64,000 nucleotides of DNA from Panorpa germanica (taxonomy: Eukaryota > Arthropoda > Insecta > Mecoptera > Panorpidae): positions 2,480,001-2,544,000 of the forward strand of contig OY783217.1 in assembly GCA_963678705.1 (NCBI GenBank), in the 5' to 3' direction. The notes beneath the pieces are model-generated. The model was not told the origin of the DNA, searched no databases, and was given only the letters and a program-made list of their open reading frames with translations. A program made the position numbers and the translations under genes. This document shows, in pieces, positions 48,433-60,919 of the stretch (the stretch's first letter is position 1; every line of letters begins with the position of its first letter).

Positions 48433-51294
48433 ATGTCATTTACGGAACCTAGTTTAATCCTAAAAGTTCCAACATCAGAGAAAAATTCTTCACAGATTGT
48501 CGAAACAAATGAAATCAAACAAGAGGATAAAGATCAAGATCTTCTTAATGAAGTAAAATTAGATAGATGTAGCCTTTGGGTTTTAGATCAATCTAAATTT
48601 ATTAACTCATACGACCAGATAACTGATGACAGCAAAATTATAGCTCAAAATAATAAATTAAAGATAGATACTGAGAAACCTGGGCAAAAAAGAAAAATTA
48701 AGAAGTCAAAATCAGAAAACAATGAAAATAATATCGACAGTGATACATCACCGGTATTTATTTATAGATATTCAATATATATTTAATATAAAGGTATGTT
48801 TTATGGTAACTAATTTTTAATATTATTTTACAGAAACCTAAGCGTACTATGTATGTGGCACCAGCATCTATAACATTGGAATGCGAATGGAAACATTGCA
48901 GGTTTAGTACGGATAATTATGAAACTTTTATACGCCATGTTAGAAATCACATGCATCAATTACCTGTTAAAAGTACAAATGAAAATGGAGGTAATTATTT
49001 GTTGCTATTTATATTATTAGCAATGTTACTATCAATTATAAGATAGAAATTATTTGATTAAAGGTGTTTCTTAACGTGCTTATATGGCTGAATGCATATT
49101 TGCAACTAAGTATATTTTTAAGGGACAAAGTTTAACAAGAACCTGAAGAATTTTAAATAAGTTGACTAGAAGAGAATATATAATATTTATTTTTATAATT
49201 TAAACAAAGCTTTACATAATATTAATAAAATAATTTATTATTTTCGAACTGTATACACTCAGTTTTACTCTTTATTATTATTTAAAACTCATTCGTAAAA
49301 TTTAATTAATAAATAGAGATATTACAGCATTCTATTCGTGTGCTTGGGATATTTGTGACTTCGAGACAAGTGATGAAAAAACAATTGTTCGTCATGTGAA
49401 TTTCCATAGTTACCACACTAGGTTAAAATCTGTTGGTTTGGATGCAAGAGATAAATTGGAATTACCACGATGTGTGCAGGATTCATCTAACAGAAATACA
49501 ATACCAGAATATGAGGATGCATTCACTTGTCGATGGCGAGAATGCAATGATATATTTCAATGTATACAGGTACATATAATCACATTACCTTTCTTCTTAT
49601 TATACACCGGTTATATATATTGATTACCAATATCTTATATTACAGAGTTTTATTGATCACATGAAATGCCATATAATCGCTCTTAGACCGATTAACAATA
49701 GTTCTAAAGTTTCATATGTATGCGGATGGAGAGGTACTTACTTTTGAAATTACTAAATTATAACTAAATCAATTTTATTCAACATGAATCTTTTAGGTTG
49801 TAAAGCAGCCAAAAGAGATGTTCCAGATCTAGAAGTTCACGTTCGCACACACACTGGTAGAAAGCTGGTAGCATGCCCCCATTGTGGTACCATGTTTGCA
49901 AACATTTCAAGATTTGATGGGCACTTTAGGCGACAACTTCCAATTGAAAGTAAACTTACAATAATATTTATATATGCCTAAAGAAAGTCGATTATCAGAA
50001 ATCGTAGGATTCGGTTGCATATATGCATGTAATACACACCGACAATATATTAATATAATAGTTAACAAACAATGACAAAGATATTTGTTTTAGTGCTAAA
50101 CTACAAGTGTGTAGAATGTCATAAATTTTACGCAACTGAGGCACTGTTGAGAGATCACACGCGTATACATGTTCATTTTTACAAGTGTTCTTTCTGTGAG
50201 ATGACGACCACATTACCTATACGTCTCACTGATCACATAAGAGCCGTACATTTAAAAGATAAAACATTTCAATGCCATTTATGTGATAAAGCGTAAGTAT
50301 TATAACACATAATATATTTGAATATCTGTTAATTCGTTTGGTTATTTATGGAAATTTCTATTACAGTTTTGTTTCGAAATATACATTGGAATCTCATATG
50401 GTTAGTCATATAACAGGACCTAAGAAATATATATGTAATGAGGAAAATTGTGATAAATCATTTAAAACGTCTAAATTATTACGAGGGCATATAAAACGTA
50501 TGCATGGAGGATCAATGTACTGCTGCCATAACTGTGATGCGAGATACAAAGCTGGTACTTACTTGACAAAACATCTTAAGAAGGTTCATGGCTTTCGGTG
50601 GCCTTCTGGCCATCCAAGATTTTTGTAAGTAAATTTTCTTAATCGGTTTCTTGTATGTATGCAAAATTAAATATAACTTAATCATTTCTTCATTAACAGT
50701 TATAGACGAGGTGCTGATGGTTTCTATCGACTATGTACAACACGTTATGAATGTTTAGATATAAATCAACAAGTGGCAGATACATCAATCAATGAAAAAA
50801 TAAATAATCCTTTGTATAATAATTATAAATTAGCTCAGGTAATTAAAATTTTATATAAACAATATTTATTTATATATATTATTAAAAAAAATATTTAACT
50901 ATATTAGATCAATCCAACTACATCTACCGAAACACCAACTTTTGTTATTTATGATGCAAACGAAGTACCAAACTTTAAGCAACATTCATCCAAAGAAAAA
51001 ATTAATCCCAAACCTAAAAAACGAAGACATAAAAAATCATCTTCGAACAAAGTGATTATAAAATGTGAAAAGGATTTATTTAAAAATAATGAAAATAATA
51101 TTACAAATGATGAAGCAAGTCAAACTGATTCTAATCTTGGGAGCATAGATGACTATTCTGTAATGAAGCGCTACATAAAAAAAACAAATGCTGTTGTTAT
51201 AACTATTGACGACGTCGATGCGAATGGTAAAGTCATTAAGTCTGAAGTGTTAAATTCTGAGGAAATCATATGCGATTCAAATTTTACTGACTAA
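48433..51294 (+). CDS. Hinfp: Histone H4 transcription factor HINFP, C2H2 zinc-finger protein
   Basis: In vertebrates HINFP activates histone H4 genes at the G1/S transition by binding a promoter site. Nine exons: 48433-48753, 48834-48990, 49328-49569, 49646-49733, 49797-49949, 50094-50292, 50367-50624, 50700-50838, 50908-51294. They join in phase to 647 residues (human about 517). Ten C2H2-type fingers follow a charged N-terminus: CEWKHC, CAWDIC, CRWREC, CGWRGC, CPHC, CVEC, CSFC, CHLC, CNEENC, CHNC. The fifth has HFRRQ instead of the second His, which matches the HIRRQ finger I recall in human HINFP. After the last finger comes FRWPSGHPRF then YRRGADGFYRL, a family hallmark. The C-terminus is Lys-rich and acidic. 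The ATG at 48433 is the first in frame with good context; upstream frame lacks ATG. Confidence 0.93.
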
Positions 51295-51992
51295 TTTTTC
51301 TAATTATATTTTTTAATATAAATTTAGAACTTGCTATGAATCAAATTCAGAGCTGAAATATTTAAGCATAAATTATTAATATTTAACATTATGTTATATG
51401 TTGTAGTTTAAAAACGCGTTTCACCACACTTGTATTCCTTAGTTCTTGCTACTACTGTAAACATTTCAATGCTAGTATATGTATCATGACAAGTATATAT
51501 ATAATTATTAAATAAAGTTAACTTTAATCTAATAAATCTATTGCTTTTAAAATTTAATAAAGTGTAAACCTTTAGAGATCTCAGTTTAAAGCCATTTCTA
51601 AAACCATTAAAAATATAAACAAATGATTCTACTATAAGATAATAATACAATTGATAATATAAATTTTTTTTTATTAATTTCCTGTAAATTCTTAATGTCT
51701 ACGTTCTTAAATCTAGTCATGGGTATCCTCAGGTTGTGGCAAATGGAGCAATTGTCTCCTAAATTCTGGATATCTAATTTTTCACTAGTTAGAATAACAT
51801 AATTTGATCTTGATCAATCTGCGCAAAAATACCTCATATCAAATTGAGTAGTATATTATTTTAAAATTATATTTTTTACGAATACTTTTGATTACTGTTC
51901 TTAAATAATTTAATTATATTATTATTATTTACCCATTCATTCTGTTACAAATAGATAAATGTACCATAATTAAAAATGAATATTTTTTGTTA
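51295..51992. other. Convergent intergenic region of HINFP and CCDC61
   Basis: AATAAA on the plus strand at 51511-51516 serves HINFP. TTTATT at 51670-51675 is the complementary-strand signal for CCDC61. No other gene is seen. Confidence 0.6.
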
Positions 51993-53348
51993 CTAAGGTC
52001 GTTCGAACGGTAAATTTTGATTCAAAAGTTTTTGTAGTTCTATTATTCTATTTTCAATGGTATGAAATTCTTTTTGCTTTTTGTTACGCGATGCAATTTT
52101 TTTTTTGCCATTTGTAAAATTATAATTTATTGATGAAGGTGATCGAGATTTTATTGAACCTAACGAACTATTTCTACTTCGATTTGGAGTACGACATTTT
52201 GTAAACGGTTGTTGAATAGTCATTATGTCATTAGCAGATTTCATCATGTATACACTTTTACTCTCAGAGCTTCTTCCACCAGATTTTCTACTAGATTGTG
52301 AACAACTTCTTGATGTTGATTTAACTCCATGTCGGGAATTATATATGTCTCGGACTGGTTTTGGCGAATATGAAAGATATTGATTTGTATTACGATTATT
52401 GTAATCTTTGAGACATTGATCCCTCCTACTTGATCTGTAATGTTGATTAGAACTTGATTTGTTTACTATAGGACAGGATTTACTGTAAGAAGCTCCTAAT
52501 ACTTGACTAGGAGACAGATTTTTCTTGCTTAAACGGTTTGGCGAATTGCTCATATTACGAATTTTTAATTTAGATCGTAAAAGATTTTCCATTTCTCTAG
52601 ATTTATTTAATTCGAGAATCAAGCTAGATTTATCCTCTCTTAATTTTTTTACTAATCTGTGATGAGAGTCTCTTTCATTTAAAACCTGTTTTTCCAGGTC
52701 TTTTAGTGCGGTTTCTAAATATATTTTTTCCTTAGATGTGCAACTTAGAGTTTTATAATAATTAATTTGTTCTCTAAGAGTAATATTCTCCGCTTCCAAT
52801 TTGCCAATTATTTGTTTACATTGCAAGAGTTCTCGGTTATCACCATAATTTGATTTTGTCAGCAAATCTTGCAATCGAAAAACTTCATCCTCCAATTTAC
52901 GTATTGTAGCTTGTTGCACCTCTGGATCAGGAGGTCCTACGTATTCCAATGGTAAAGGATAATGAATTCGATCAAACTCTACAGTATATGTTAATATCAA
53001 GTATCTTCTGTTTGCCACATTTTTAATGTCTGACCTTAACGTCTGGTGGTGTCGTTTTATTCTAAGTACTTCCAAGTCTTCAAAAGTCAATAATTCTAAG
53101 GTAATACATTTGCTAGTTTTTAATAAACCACTACGTAGCATTTGAATAAAGACATCAAATTGTTTGTAGTTTCCAGTTTTATGTGTTAAATTTTCTATGT
53201 AAGAAGAATCATAACTGCATTGCCATTCTTCACCTGTGTATTTATTTAGAGCGGACATCTCTAAACTATGGTTTTTTATTTTATTTAGTTTTATAAGATA
53301 TTCTTTTCCTTTAAAATTAAAAGATGTTTCTAATTGTGGTTCAGACAT
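51993..53348 (-). CDS. CCDC61: CCDC61 (VFL3 homologue), basal-body coiled-coil protein
   Basis: CCDC61/VFL3 is a centrosome and basal-body protein with a SAS-6/XRCC4-type head and a microtubule-binding coiled coil. A single intronless frame gives 451 residues. Residues 1 to about 145 form the head, with FKGKEYLIKL near the start, YTGEEWQCSYDSSYIENLT, and LLTFEDLEVLR-K. Residues 145-270 are a coiled coil (ATIRKLEDEVFRLQDLL, LEAENITLREQI). The rest is a Ser/Arg/Asn-rich disordered tail with many basic residues. Human CCDC61 is about 512 residues. The start Met is followed by SEPQLETSF. It is divergent from RpL36, with a gap of about 150 bp to that gene's predicted transcription start. Confidence 0.88.
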   Translation of the reverse strand: MSEPQLETSFNFKGKEYLIKLNKIKNHSLEMSALNKYTGEEWQCSYDSSYIENLTHKTGNYKQFDVFIQMLRSGLLKTSKCITLELLTFEDLEVLRIKRHHQTLRSDIKNVANRRYLILTYTVEFDRIHYPLPLEYVGPPDPEVQQATIRKLEDEVFRLQDLLTKSNYGDNRELLQCKQIIGKLEAENITLREQINYYKTLSCTSKEKIYLETALKDLEKQVLNERDSHHRLVKKLREDKSSLILELNKSREMENLLRSKLKIRNMSNSPNRLSKKNLSPSQVLGASYSKSCPIVNKSSSNQHYRSSRRDQCLKDYNNRNTNQYLSYSPKPVRDIYNSRHGVKSTSRSCSQSSRKSGGRSSESKSVYMMKSANDIMTIQQPFTKCRTPNRSRNSSLGSIKSRSPSSINYNFTNGKKKIASRNKKQKEFHTIENRIIELQKLLNQNLPFERP

Positions 53349-53693
53349 TATTCTATTTCAATCATTTAAATATTTGAAGTTACCCGCTAAAATTCTGTAC
53401 CAGTTGAACAACGTAAAAATATTTATTTGATAAATACCATTGCGGCAATACTATAAAATTTTAACCTAGGTCCGTGATTAGTATCCGGATTTTCTTTCTA
53501 CGTCTATCATTGAATCGTTAGGTTTGTATTTTTCTAAATCTTTTAAAATAAATACAATCTTTATATATTAAGCAAAATAATTGATATAATATCTGTGTGA
53601 ATAGTGTTAGTTATTTGGAAAAATGCATATTCAGTTTTTTTTAAATATTTCCTCAGAAGGTAGTTGTCAAAGTACATCGTGTTTTGTTTCAGG
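53349..53693. promoter_or_regulatory. Bidirectional promoter and RpL36 5' UTR
   Basis: The gap between CCDC61 (-) and RpL36 (+). TTTTCTTTCT at 53490-53499 fits the TCT/5'-TOP initiator used by insect ribosomal-protein genes. The likely non-coding first exon ends at 53521 (GTTAG|GTTTGT) and splices to the AG before the RpL36 ATG (acceptor 53691-53692). Confidence 0.5.
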
Positions 53694-54369
53694 ATGGCCC
53701 CTCGATATGAGTTGTGTGTCGGTCTTAACCGAGGATTTAAAACTACCAAAATCACTTCAGGTCAACCAGGTCGTGATCCTAAAAACAAGATTCGCCCTTC
53801 CCGTCTAAAGGGTGTAAGTATTAATTTCATAACCTCAATAAATCTAATGTTGTTTATTTATTATCAAACGATTTATTATACTTGAAAGTTATGTTCTTGC
53901 CATAAATTATTTCTTCAGAACGTAACGCATTAATTGATACTTTGTTAATGTTTACTTTGGTGGTAAATTGCATTTGGATAACAACAAACTGTTTTTCATT
54001 TAAGTAGCTTCTAAAACATCTTATGTTAAAATCAATATCGTATCTAAACCACAAACACTTCAATTTTACAGCTTCAAACAAAACACACAAAATTTGTACG
54101 AGATCTAGTTCGTGAAGTCGTAGGTCATGCCCCATATGAGAAGCGCGCCATGGAATTGTTAAAGGTACGTCAATTTTTACAATTATAAACTTATTCAATA
54201 ATTGCATACAAACTAACACAGCTTCTTTTTGCAGGTTTCAAAGGACAAGCGTGCTCTTAAATTTCTTAAACGTCGTTTGGGCACACACATTCGCGCTAAG
54301 AGGAAGCGTGAGGAACTTTCCAATATTCTGACACAAATGCGTAAGGCACATGCTGCTCACGCCAAGTAA
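53694..54369 (+). CDS. RpL36: Ribosomal protein L36 (eL36)
   Basis: A structural protein of the large (60S) cytoplasmic ribosomal subunit. Three coding exons (53694-53813, 54072-54164, 54235-54369) give 115 residues, the usual length. It begins [19 protein letters not shown]. The highly conserved second half is [20 protein letters not shown] and [20 protein letters not shown], ending [17 protein letters not shown] at 54393-54398 closes the transcript. I looked for intronic C/D or H/ACA snoRNAs and saw none. Confidence 0.98.
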
Positions 54370-55749
54370 TATGTTTCATTGAAGTGATTATAAATAAAAA
54401 ATATTAAAAACGCAAATGAATTTTTTTTTGTATTCAAGATCTCCCTTTTTTTGTTAACAAATGGTAATTTTTAATTAAAAACTGGTATTTAATTAAAGAT
54501 CTTAGGCAATGTTAAGGTTCACACATCTTAGGTAACTCAATTATCGGTAAATAAAGTTTTTGTTCGTGTAACTAGTTTTGGAAAGTCACATTAAATAATA
54601 AAAGCAAATAGTTGCATTTATAAATGGCTAATTCAATTAGTTCGGCAAATCAATTTAGCAAAGTTATCTGAAGAATTTATTTAAGTTACAGTTTTATTGG
54701 GATAAAATTTATCTTTGGGATTCGATTCCAGAGTAATGTACACATAATTAAATTATACAGCATGAATAACAAAGAGAGTATGTGACAACTGCTGCATTAC
54801 ATTTTCAATGTTTTATCTTCCTTAATAACTTTTTTAATTTTTAAAGAAAGTATTCACCCTTATGAAAATGATAAAACAAATATAAGATAGAACCAACTAA
54901 TTAACAAAACAAAGTCTTTACTGTTCAAACGAATAATTATTAGCATATGACTATTATAAAGCATCAGTTCGTGATTTTTTATAATACTGTATATTTTATA
55001 TTAGGGTAGCAAAATCTTAAATAATATATTAAGACACTGTTGTTTTTTAAATTCATTCACAAAAAACGGATAGAAGAACATCGTGTATTTACTAAATATT
55101 GAACACCAGTTCTTAATTATATTTAAATCAAATATTTCAATTTAAAAATGGAATTAAAATTTGAAATGAAATCCAAATATTTAGTGAAATATCAACATAC
55201 ATATAAAACAGACGTCGCTTTGTGACGGGTAAGAAATGGTAACATGGTATAGGAACTAATATAGGGACAACTGGTACTATGATAACTTCATGTCGAACGC
55301 TTATTTTATAAGAAAGTTTATAGGCTTGACTGTACATATTTTAGACATACGTCATTTAATCCAGGTACCACTTCAGAAAGAGTTATTTAAGTGCCCTAGA
55401 ATATTAAAAAAATTAAATTATCTTATTTAAAAGGAAAGAAAAATGAACAGACATAGAAAATCAAAGAACCAAATATTTATATTTGCCTTTAATGTTAATT
55501 TTAGTTATAAATATTTCGAATAAGTACTTTAGGGTCACCATTAGTAGAATTGTATCTTTTATATTAAGTATAGACGTAATTAATTACATTTTTTTACAGA
55601 TAAAATCAGGAAATGTTGTAATGTACAAATAATAATAGGTTTTTGAGTCTTTGCTTTAGATTACTTTGAGTATTTTAACAAAACAAGTGTGCTTTTAAAG
55701 AACGCCTTCAATGAAACTTCTAAATACGCCTCTTACTAATATACAAATT
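54370..55749. other. RpL36 3' end and intergenic region
   Basis: The RpL36 poly(A) signal lies at 54393. The rest is AT-rich with no supportable gene. AACTTCATGTCGAACGC at 55284-55300 recurs at 56388-56404. Confidence 0.6.
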
Positions 55750-56284
55750 TATCTTAGTCCTCTGACGTCATATTTCCGAGCATCTCCGACTGATCTCCGA
55801 GTTTTATGCATATGGCTGCCGTACTGTCATATTTCTAAGTGATTACTGTTTTATTTCAATTAAAAGTAATAAATAGTTAAAAAGTGCAAATTTAATTGAA
55901 GTTTTTCGTATATTATACAAATAGCGATAAGAAAAATAATAGTTGGCAGGTAAAATATTAATAGTTGTTATTATCTTAAAGCAAATACACTAACTCTAAC
56001 AGTGGCGTCATTGTTAATTATATATAACATATTATTATTTTATTAGACTTTATGATACTTTTCAGGACTATATATTGGGGCCAAAGCACTATATATTGGG
56101 AGCTGCCAAAGAAATGTAAGAGGCAATAGGCAGCAGATGAATTAACTAGCTAGCTAAACAACTACATCATCAAAAATCAAGAAGGACTTTGGTTTATATG
56201 CAATTACATTAATTAAATAATTTAATATTTTTGTTTTTTCAGGAAGAATTTGTATGTATATACAAATACATTAATTACAATAAA
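55750..56284 (+). ncRNA. Possible small spliced non-coding RNA gene
   Basis: A CRE-like TGACGTCA at about 55763 precedes a possible first exon ending GGCAG|GTAAAA (donor 55950). A TTTTCAG acceptor (exon from 56066) is followed by a donor AAT|GTAAGA at 56116. A TTTTTTCAG acceptor (exon from 56243) leads to AATAAA at 56279-56284. The signals are in the right order, but no long frame exists across them. Exon 2 holds a repeated ACTATATATTGGG. This is built from signal motifs only and may be chance. Confidence 0.25.
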
Positions 56285-56616
56285 CATTGTTAACTAAAAA
56301 TTGCGGTTTTTTTTTTATTTATAAAATTTTTGATATTTATAATAATTCAAACATGTACTCATTCCCGCTTTTTTTGTGTTTTGCAAGAACTTCATGTCGA
56401 ACGCAGTTACAAATACCATGAAGTTAGCATAGGACCAAAGCTTAACATGGGAGTTACCGATCTATAGTATATATCATCTTTGAATGGTAATATACATATT
56501 GTAACCCTGCTGAAGATAAGATGCTGAAGCAGGGTTACCAAATGCGTCAGAAGAAGTTAAACCAAAAAAAAATACGCGGTTTAACGTAATGTCAATATAT
56601 TAACCGGTATAATTTT

Positions 56617-56630
56617 AGATATGGCGGCAG
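56617..56630 (+). promoter_or_regulatory. YY1/Pho-like motif upstream of 53BP1
   Basis: AGATATGGCGGCAG matches the core ATGGCGGC of the YY1/Pleiohomeotic site, about 150 bp before the 53BP1 start codon and so close to the likely transcription start. Confidence 0.35.
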
Positions 56631-56777
56631 TGTTGTAGTTTTAATTACCTAAGTCTTATTATTTACATCTTGAAGTTATTGATTCTTTTTATTTTAAATA
56701 ATAAAGAGTCTCATTTTAATTTGTACATATTCAATTCTTTACTATTTTAAATACATATGTAGATACTTATTATTGTA

Positions 56778-59700
56778 ATGGAGCCATCCCCTATAAATAC
56801 TAGTGAAGAACATCTAAGTTCGACTTTTGACGTATCACAACAAAACAATGATTGTTTAACAATTAGTAATGAAGATGGTATGTAAAGTAGTTTAATAATA
56901 TTGAAGTTCGATAAACATTTAAATATTATTCATTTGCATTATATAGGTTATGTTGCATATAATTTACATAATTTCTAAGCGCCTATTGATTAGTAACGCA
57001 TACTAAAAGAATTTAATTATTGTTCAGGTGACGTCAGAGAAGATTGTACCAAAGAAACAGATAACATCTCTGAGATAGAAAGTGTCGTAGATGAAGCTTT
57101 GGCAGGTATATACAGTAACTTACAATTGTGTAGTAATAATAATGTAGTAATAAATTTAATGAACAAATAATATTTTACAGTTGATGTTAACAAAAAGGAT
57201 TCACTTTCTGATGAATACGATATTTCTTCAGATAAGAACCTGAAATCAGTCGATTCAGCAATCATTAGTTCATCACGAACCAGTGAATCTGAAGCAATTT
57301 CATCCAATGCAAATACTGATGATATTAACTACAAAATCGAGTTAGATCCGCCGAATATTGATACAAAATATGTAAATAATTTAGCCAAAATAAACGATTG
57401 CTTCCAAGGTTTAAAAGATAAGTCTGATGATCTGATATTCATAGAGAATGAAGAAAATGGAATTAGTGTAACTGATATTGTATCACCAAAGAATATAACA
57501 AGTAGAAAGCGAAAAATTAATGATGTCGAATCTGACACCTCAAGTTCTCCCAAATTACAAAAGTACGAAGAAACCATTAATTTGGATAGCCCGAATGTGT
57601 CAAGTACAACAGAAGATCCTATACAAATCAAAACTAATGAGAGTATTATTTTTAAAACCACTAGTTTATCTAAAACGGAGACACAAACAGTTGATGTCGA
57701 TTTTGTTGTTTCGAATAGTTCCTGTGTAGTGTCTAATAAAACAAATAAAAATGTCGCGAATAGTCCCGACACATGCAATACAATAATTGAAACAGTTCAA
57801 CCAAAAACTCATGACACCATTCAAGACAGCATTGTTTTAGACAGTCCTGAATTATTTAATACAGCTGAAACACTTGTTCAAAAATGTTTAAGTGGTGATA
57901 AAATGGAAATTTCAGATACAGATTCAGCTAACACAACTGTTAATAGTACAGATGCTGATGTAGGAAACATAGATACATCCATATATGAATTAGATGATTA
58001 CGCGACGAAGACATCTTTAGATTTAATATCAAATGTAAACAGTCACACGCGTGATAGTGTTCTTTTCGTTGATGAAATTAAACCTCAAATTCCCGAGACT
58101 CAAAGAAGTGCTAATGCACATCTTTACACATCAAAAGATCTACCTAATTTAAAAGAGAAATTAGGTATTCTATGTGATAACAGCGTACCTGTAAAATTAA
58201 AAACTGTACTACCATCTCCAAAACATCTGGTAGTCTTAAGTGACAGCGAAGGAGACAATACACCAGACCAAATATTGAAAAATGAAGCCTTAGTTCCTGA
58301 ACTAGGACAAGAAGAAATACATGATCTTACTCAGTGCGATCTTCCTTATTTCGATTTGGTTTATCGATTAGATGAGAACTCAGGACTATTATCACTTGTT
58401 ATAACTCGCAAGCAATTAGATTATAATGCAGACGTTAGTCGCAACGGTTCTCCTTCCAGTGTAACAAGTGGAGGAATGTATGCCTTACTCGATAAACGTT
58501 ATTCTTCGGTTTCATCAAGTACTACTAGTTCAGGTACAACAACATCAAGTACGCGAACAACCGATGGAAGCTTTATAATACCACATCCTCCAGGAAGTAA
58601 AATTACACATAAAAAACATACTTTGAAAGGTCATGCTGCTTTGCATGAAATGGTTGATGACATTTTTCAAAATATAAGGAAGACACCGGGAATTGATGGC
58701 TACAACAACTCTATTGATACTACGGAAAATAATAACGCTAACAACAATTCAAATAATGGTAGAGTAACAAGTGTAACTACACCAAAGTCTTCGAGAGAAC
58801 TCAGAAAACGTAACTTAACTGTTAAAAGAGCTGATACTCCGACCATATTAGATCGTAAATATAAAACTATCAATTCACCTGAGATGACATCAAGGGATAC
58901 TTCAAAATTTAATAGAGACGAACATGCCTTAAGCATTTACGACGATATTTCAGAAGGGAATAATAAAGCGTTAATAAAAAATAAACAGATTAAGAAGGTT
59001 ACTGGAGGATGGCCAGATTCACCAAAGAGCACTTATTCACCTAGTTCAAAATCTATTACAACAATTAAAGAAGAGGGGGATGAAGCGGTAGGGCAGAGAG
59101 TGCTAGCAAGATGGATTGATAAAAAATATTATTCAGGCCGTATTAAGGAAATAAAAGATTTCAACAAATTTGTCGTTGAATTCGATGACAATAAAACAAA
59201 AGCATTAACAATAGAAAATATTATTTTTGGGCAGAATGAACAATTGCCGTTATGTGGTCAATCGGTTTATGCAATTCTTGAGAACGAAGATTATGAACCT
59301 GGTATTGTGAGTGAGATCAATCCGGATGAAAGTGGTAAAATGTTTTATTCTATTATGTTCGATCGTGGAATTACATTAGCTGTAGAAGCTGGGAATATCT
59401 GTCTGACTGACGACCAAGCCAAAGCCTTAAAAGATCAAAATCCAGCGAGTCAAGAAGTAGGACCTGGTACCCCAAGACGTAGAACAAAACCTAATGTTGA
59501 TATGGACAATATCATTACTGGACCTAGGTGAATCAATAGTATAATTTATATTCCAGTTACGATTAGCAGAGATGTTCGTTCGTCATGTAAAAATACATTT
59601 TTTTATAAATTGTAATAATTTTTTTTTTAGAAATAGGAAAGCTGGAATACAAAAACCTGAAACACCGAAACCTGGATCATCTGGTTTAGGGAAAAAACGA

Positions 59701-60919
59701 GGTCTTAAATCAAAAGCTAGGCATATAAGTGAGAGTAGCGATCAGTCCGTTACAGAACCTCCGAGTCCAGCAGATGCCGATGACCGGTCTCCACATTTCA
59801 TTGAAGAAGTACAAGGTGTTGAGCCGGAGCTTCAGAAAACGCCTAAAAAAATTCAAGGAGCTTTAACAGGTATTTATATAATGAATGATTCTTTATTCCA
59901 ACAAAGTGTTGAATATTAGAAATTGATTTGTATTTATTTATAGGACCGTTTCCCGTAAAAGGATGTGGCCGTTTGTCAGGTCGACGAAGTTCTAAAGTTG
60001 TTGGCACTATTTGTGATAACACGGATCCTGACACAGTAGAATTGTTGGGTCCTATACCAAGTGCTGCTAATTTTTTCAAAAATATAATATTTCTTCTTAC
60101 TTGTACGGAGCCTCCCAAAAAAAAAGTATTGAATTTAAGTTGATTTTTAATGATATTTCAATTTCTGTATTTAAGTAAGTGTAAGTAAAAATGTAATTAT
60201 TTTTTTTTTAGATTACAGATGCAACAAATACTACTGGCACTGATTCCGAATTTGATACAGGTGATACAGATTGTGAAGATAGAGAATTTATTTCTTTTCC
60301 GTTTGTTAAAGAGAGATTGAGGTCGCAAATAGAAGCTGCTGGAGGAGTCGTCTATAGTCATTTTGAGGATGTACCAAATAAAAAATATAAATCATGCAAA
60401 TTAATTGCGCCCAGACCTTGCCATACAGCTAAATATATCCAATGCCTTGCCAGTAATATTCCAGCAAAAACTCATGGTTGGATTATAAGATGTTGCAAAG
60501 CTAATCGTTTAATGAAAGATTCTAATGATGACTTGCCAGCAGGCTGGTCCATTGAAAAAAAGTGTTTTATTGAATGGACGCATAACAAAAACTTTCGCTG
60601 TCGTAAATCACCATCCCCATTTAATAATTATTTAATTATTTTATGTAGCGATAACCGTAATTTTATTGAATTTTGGGGAAGAGTTTGTAAATTAGCTGGT
60701 GCATCCGTAAGAAATGTAGATGAAAACTTGGACCTGACGGGGGCAAGTGCTATTGTTACGGATTTTGATTGTCCTATTCGAGTTACGAAACTTGCTCACA
60801 GTGAAGATATTCCTCTGGTGTCTACTATGTGGATTGTACAAACTTTGATAGTAGGAGAAGTGTGTGAACAAATAAATAATGCTAAATATCATTATAATTA
60901 CCCTGCAGATACTGATTAG
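56778..60919 (+). CDS. TP53BP1: 53BP1 orthologue (tandem Tudor, tandem BRCT)
   Basis: 53BP1 is a chromatin reader recruited to DNA double-strand breaks: its Tudor pair binds methylated H4K20 and it steers repair toward end joining. Six exons: 56778-56877, 57028-57105, 57181-59527, 59631-59869, 59944-60125, 60212-60919, in phase, 1217 residues (human about 1970). The first 690 residues are acidic, Ser/Thr-rich and disordered. The tandem Tudor spans about residues 694-820 (GQRVLARWIDKKYYSGRI, QSVYAILENEDYEPGIVSE). BRCT1 starts near 962 (FFKNIIFLLT), and BRCT2 follows to the end (NYLIILCSDNRNFIEFWGRV, TMWIVQTLIVGE). ETQT near residue 225 resembles an LC8-binding motif. The 60126 donor (AAA|GTATTG) is weak but restores frame. 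AATAAA occurs at 61247 and 61526. Confidence 0.93.

Noticed and set aside
53814-54071. Intronic snoRNA in RpL36
   Set aside because: Insect ribosomal-protein introns often host snoRNAs, but no paired C/D boxes with a terminal stem, and no H/ACA fold, could be found.
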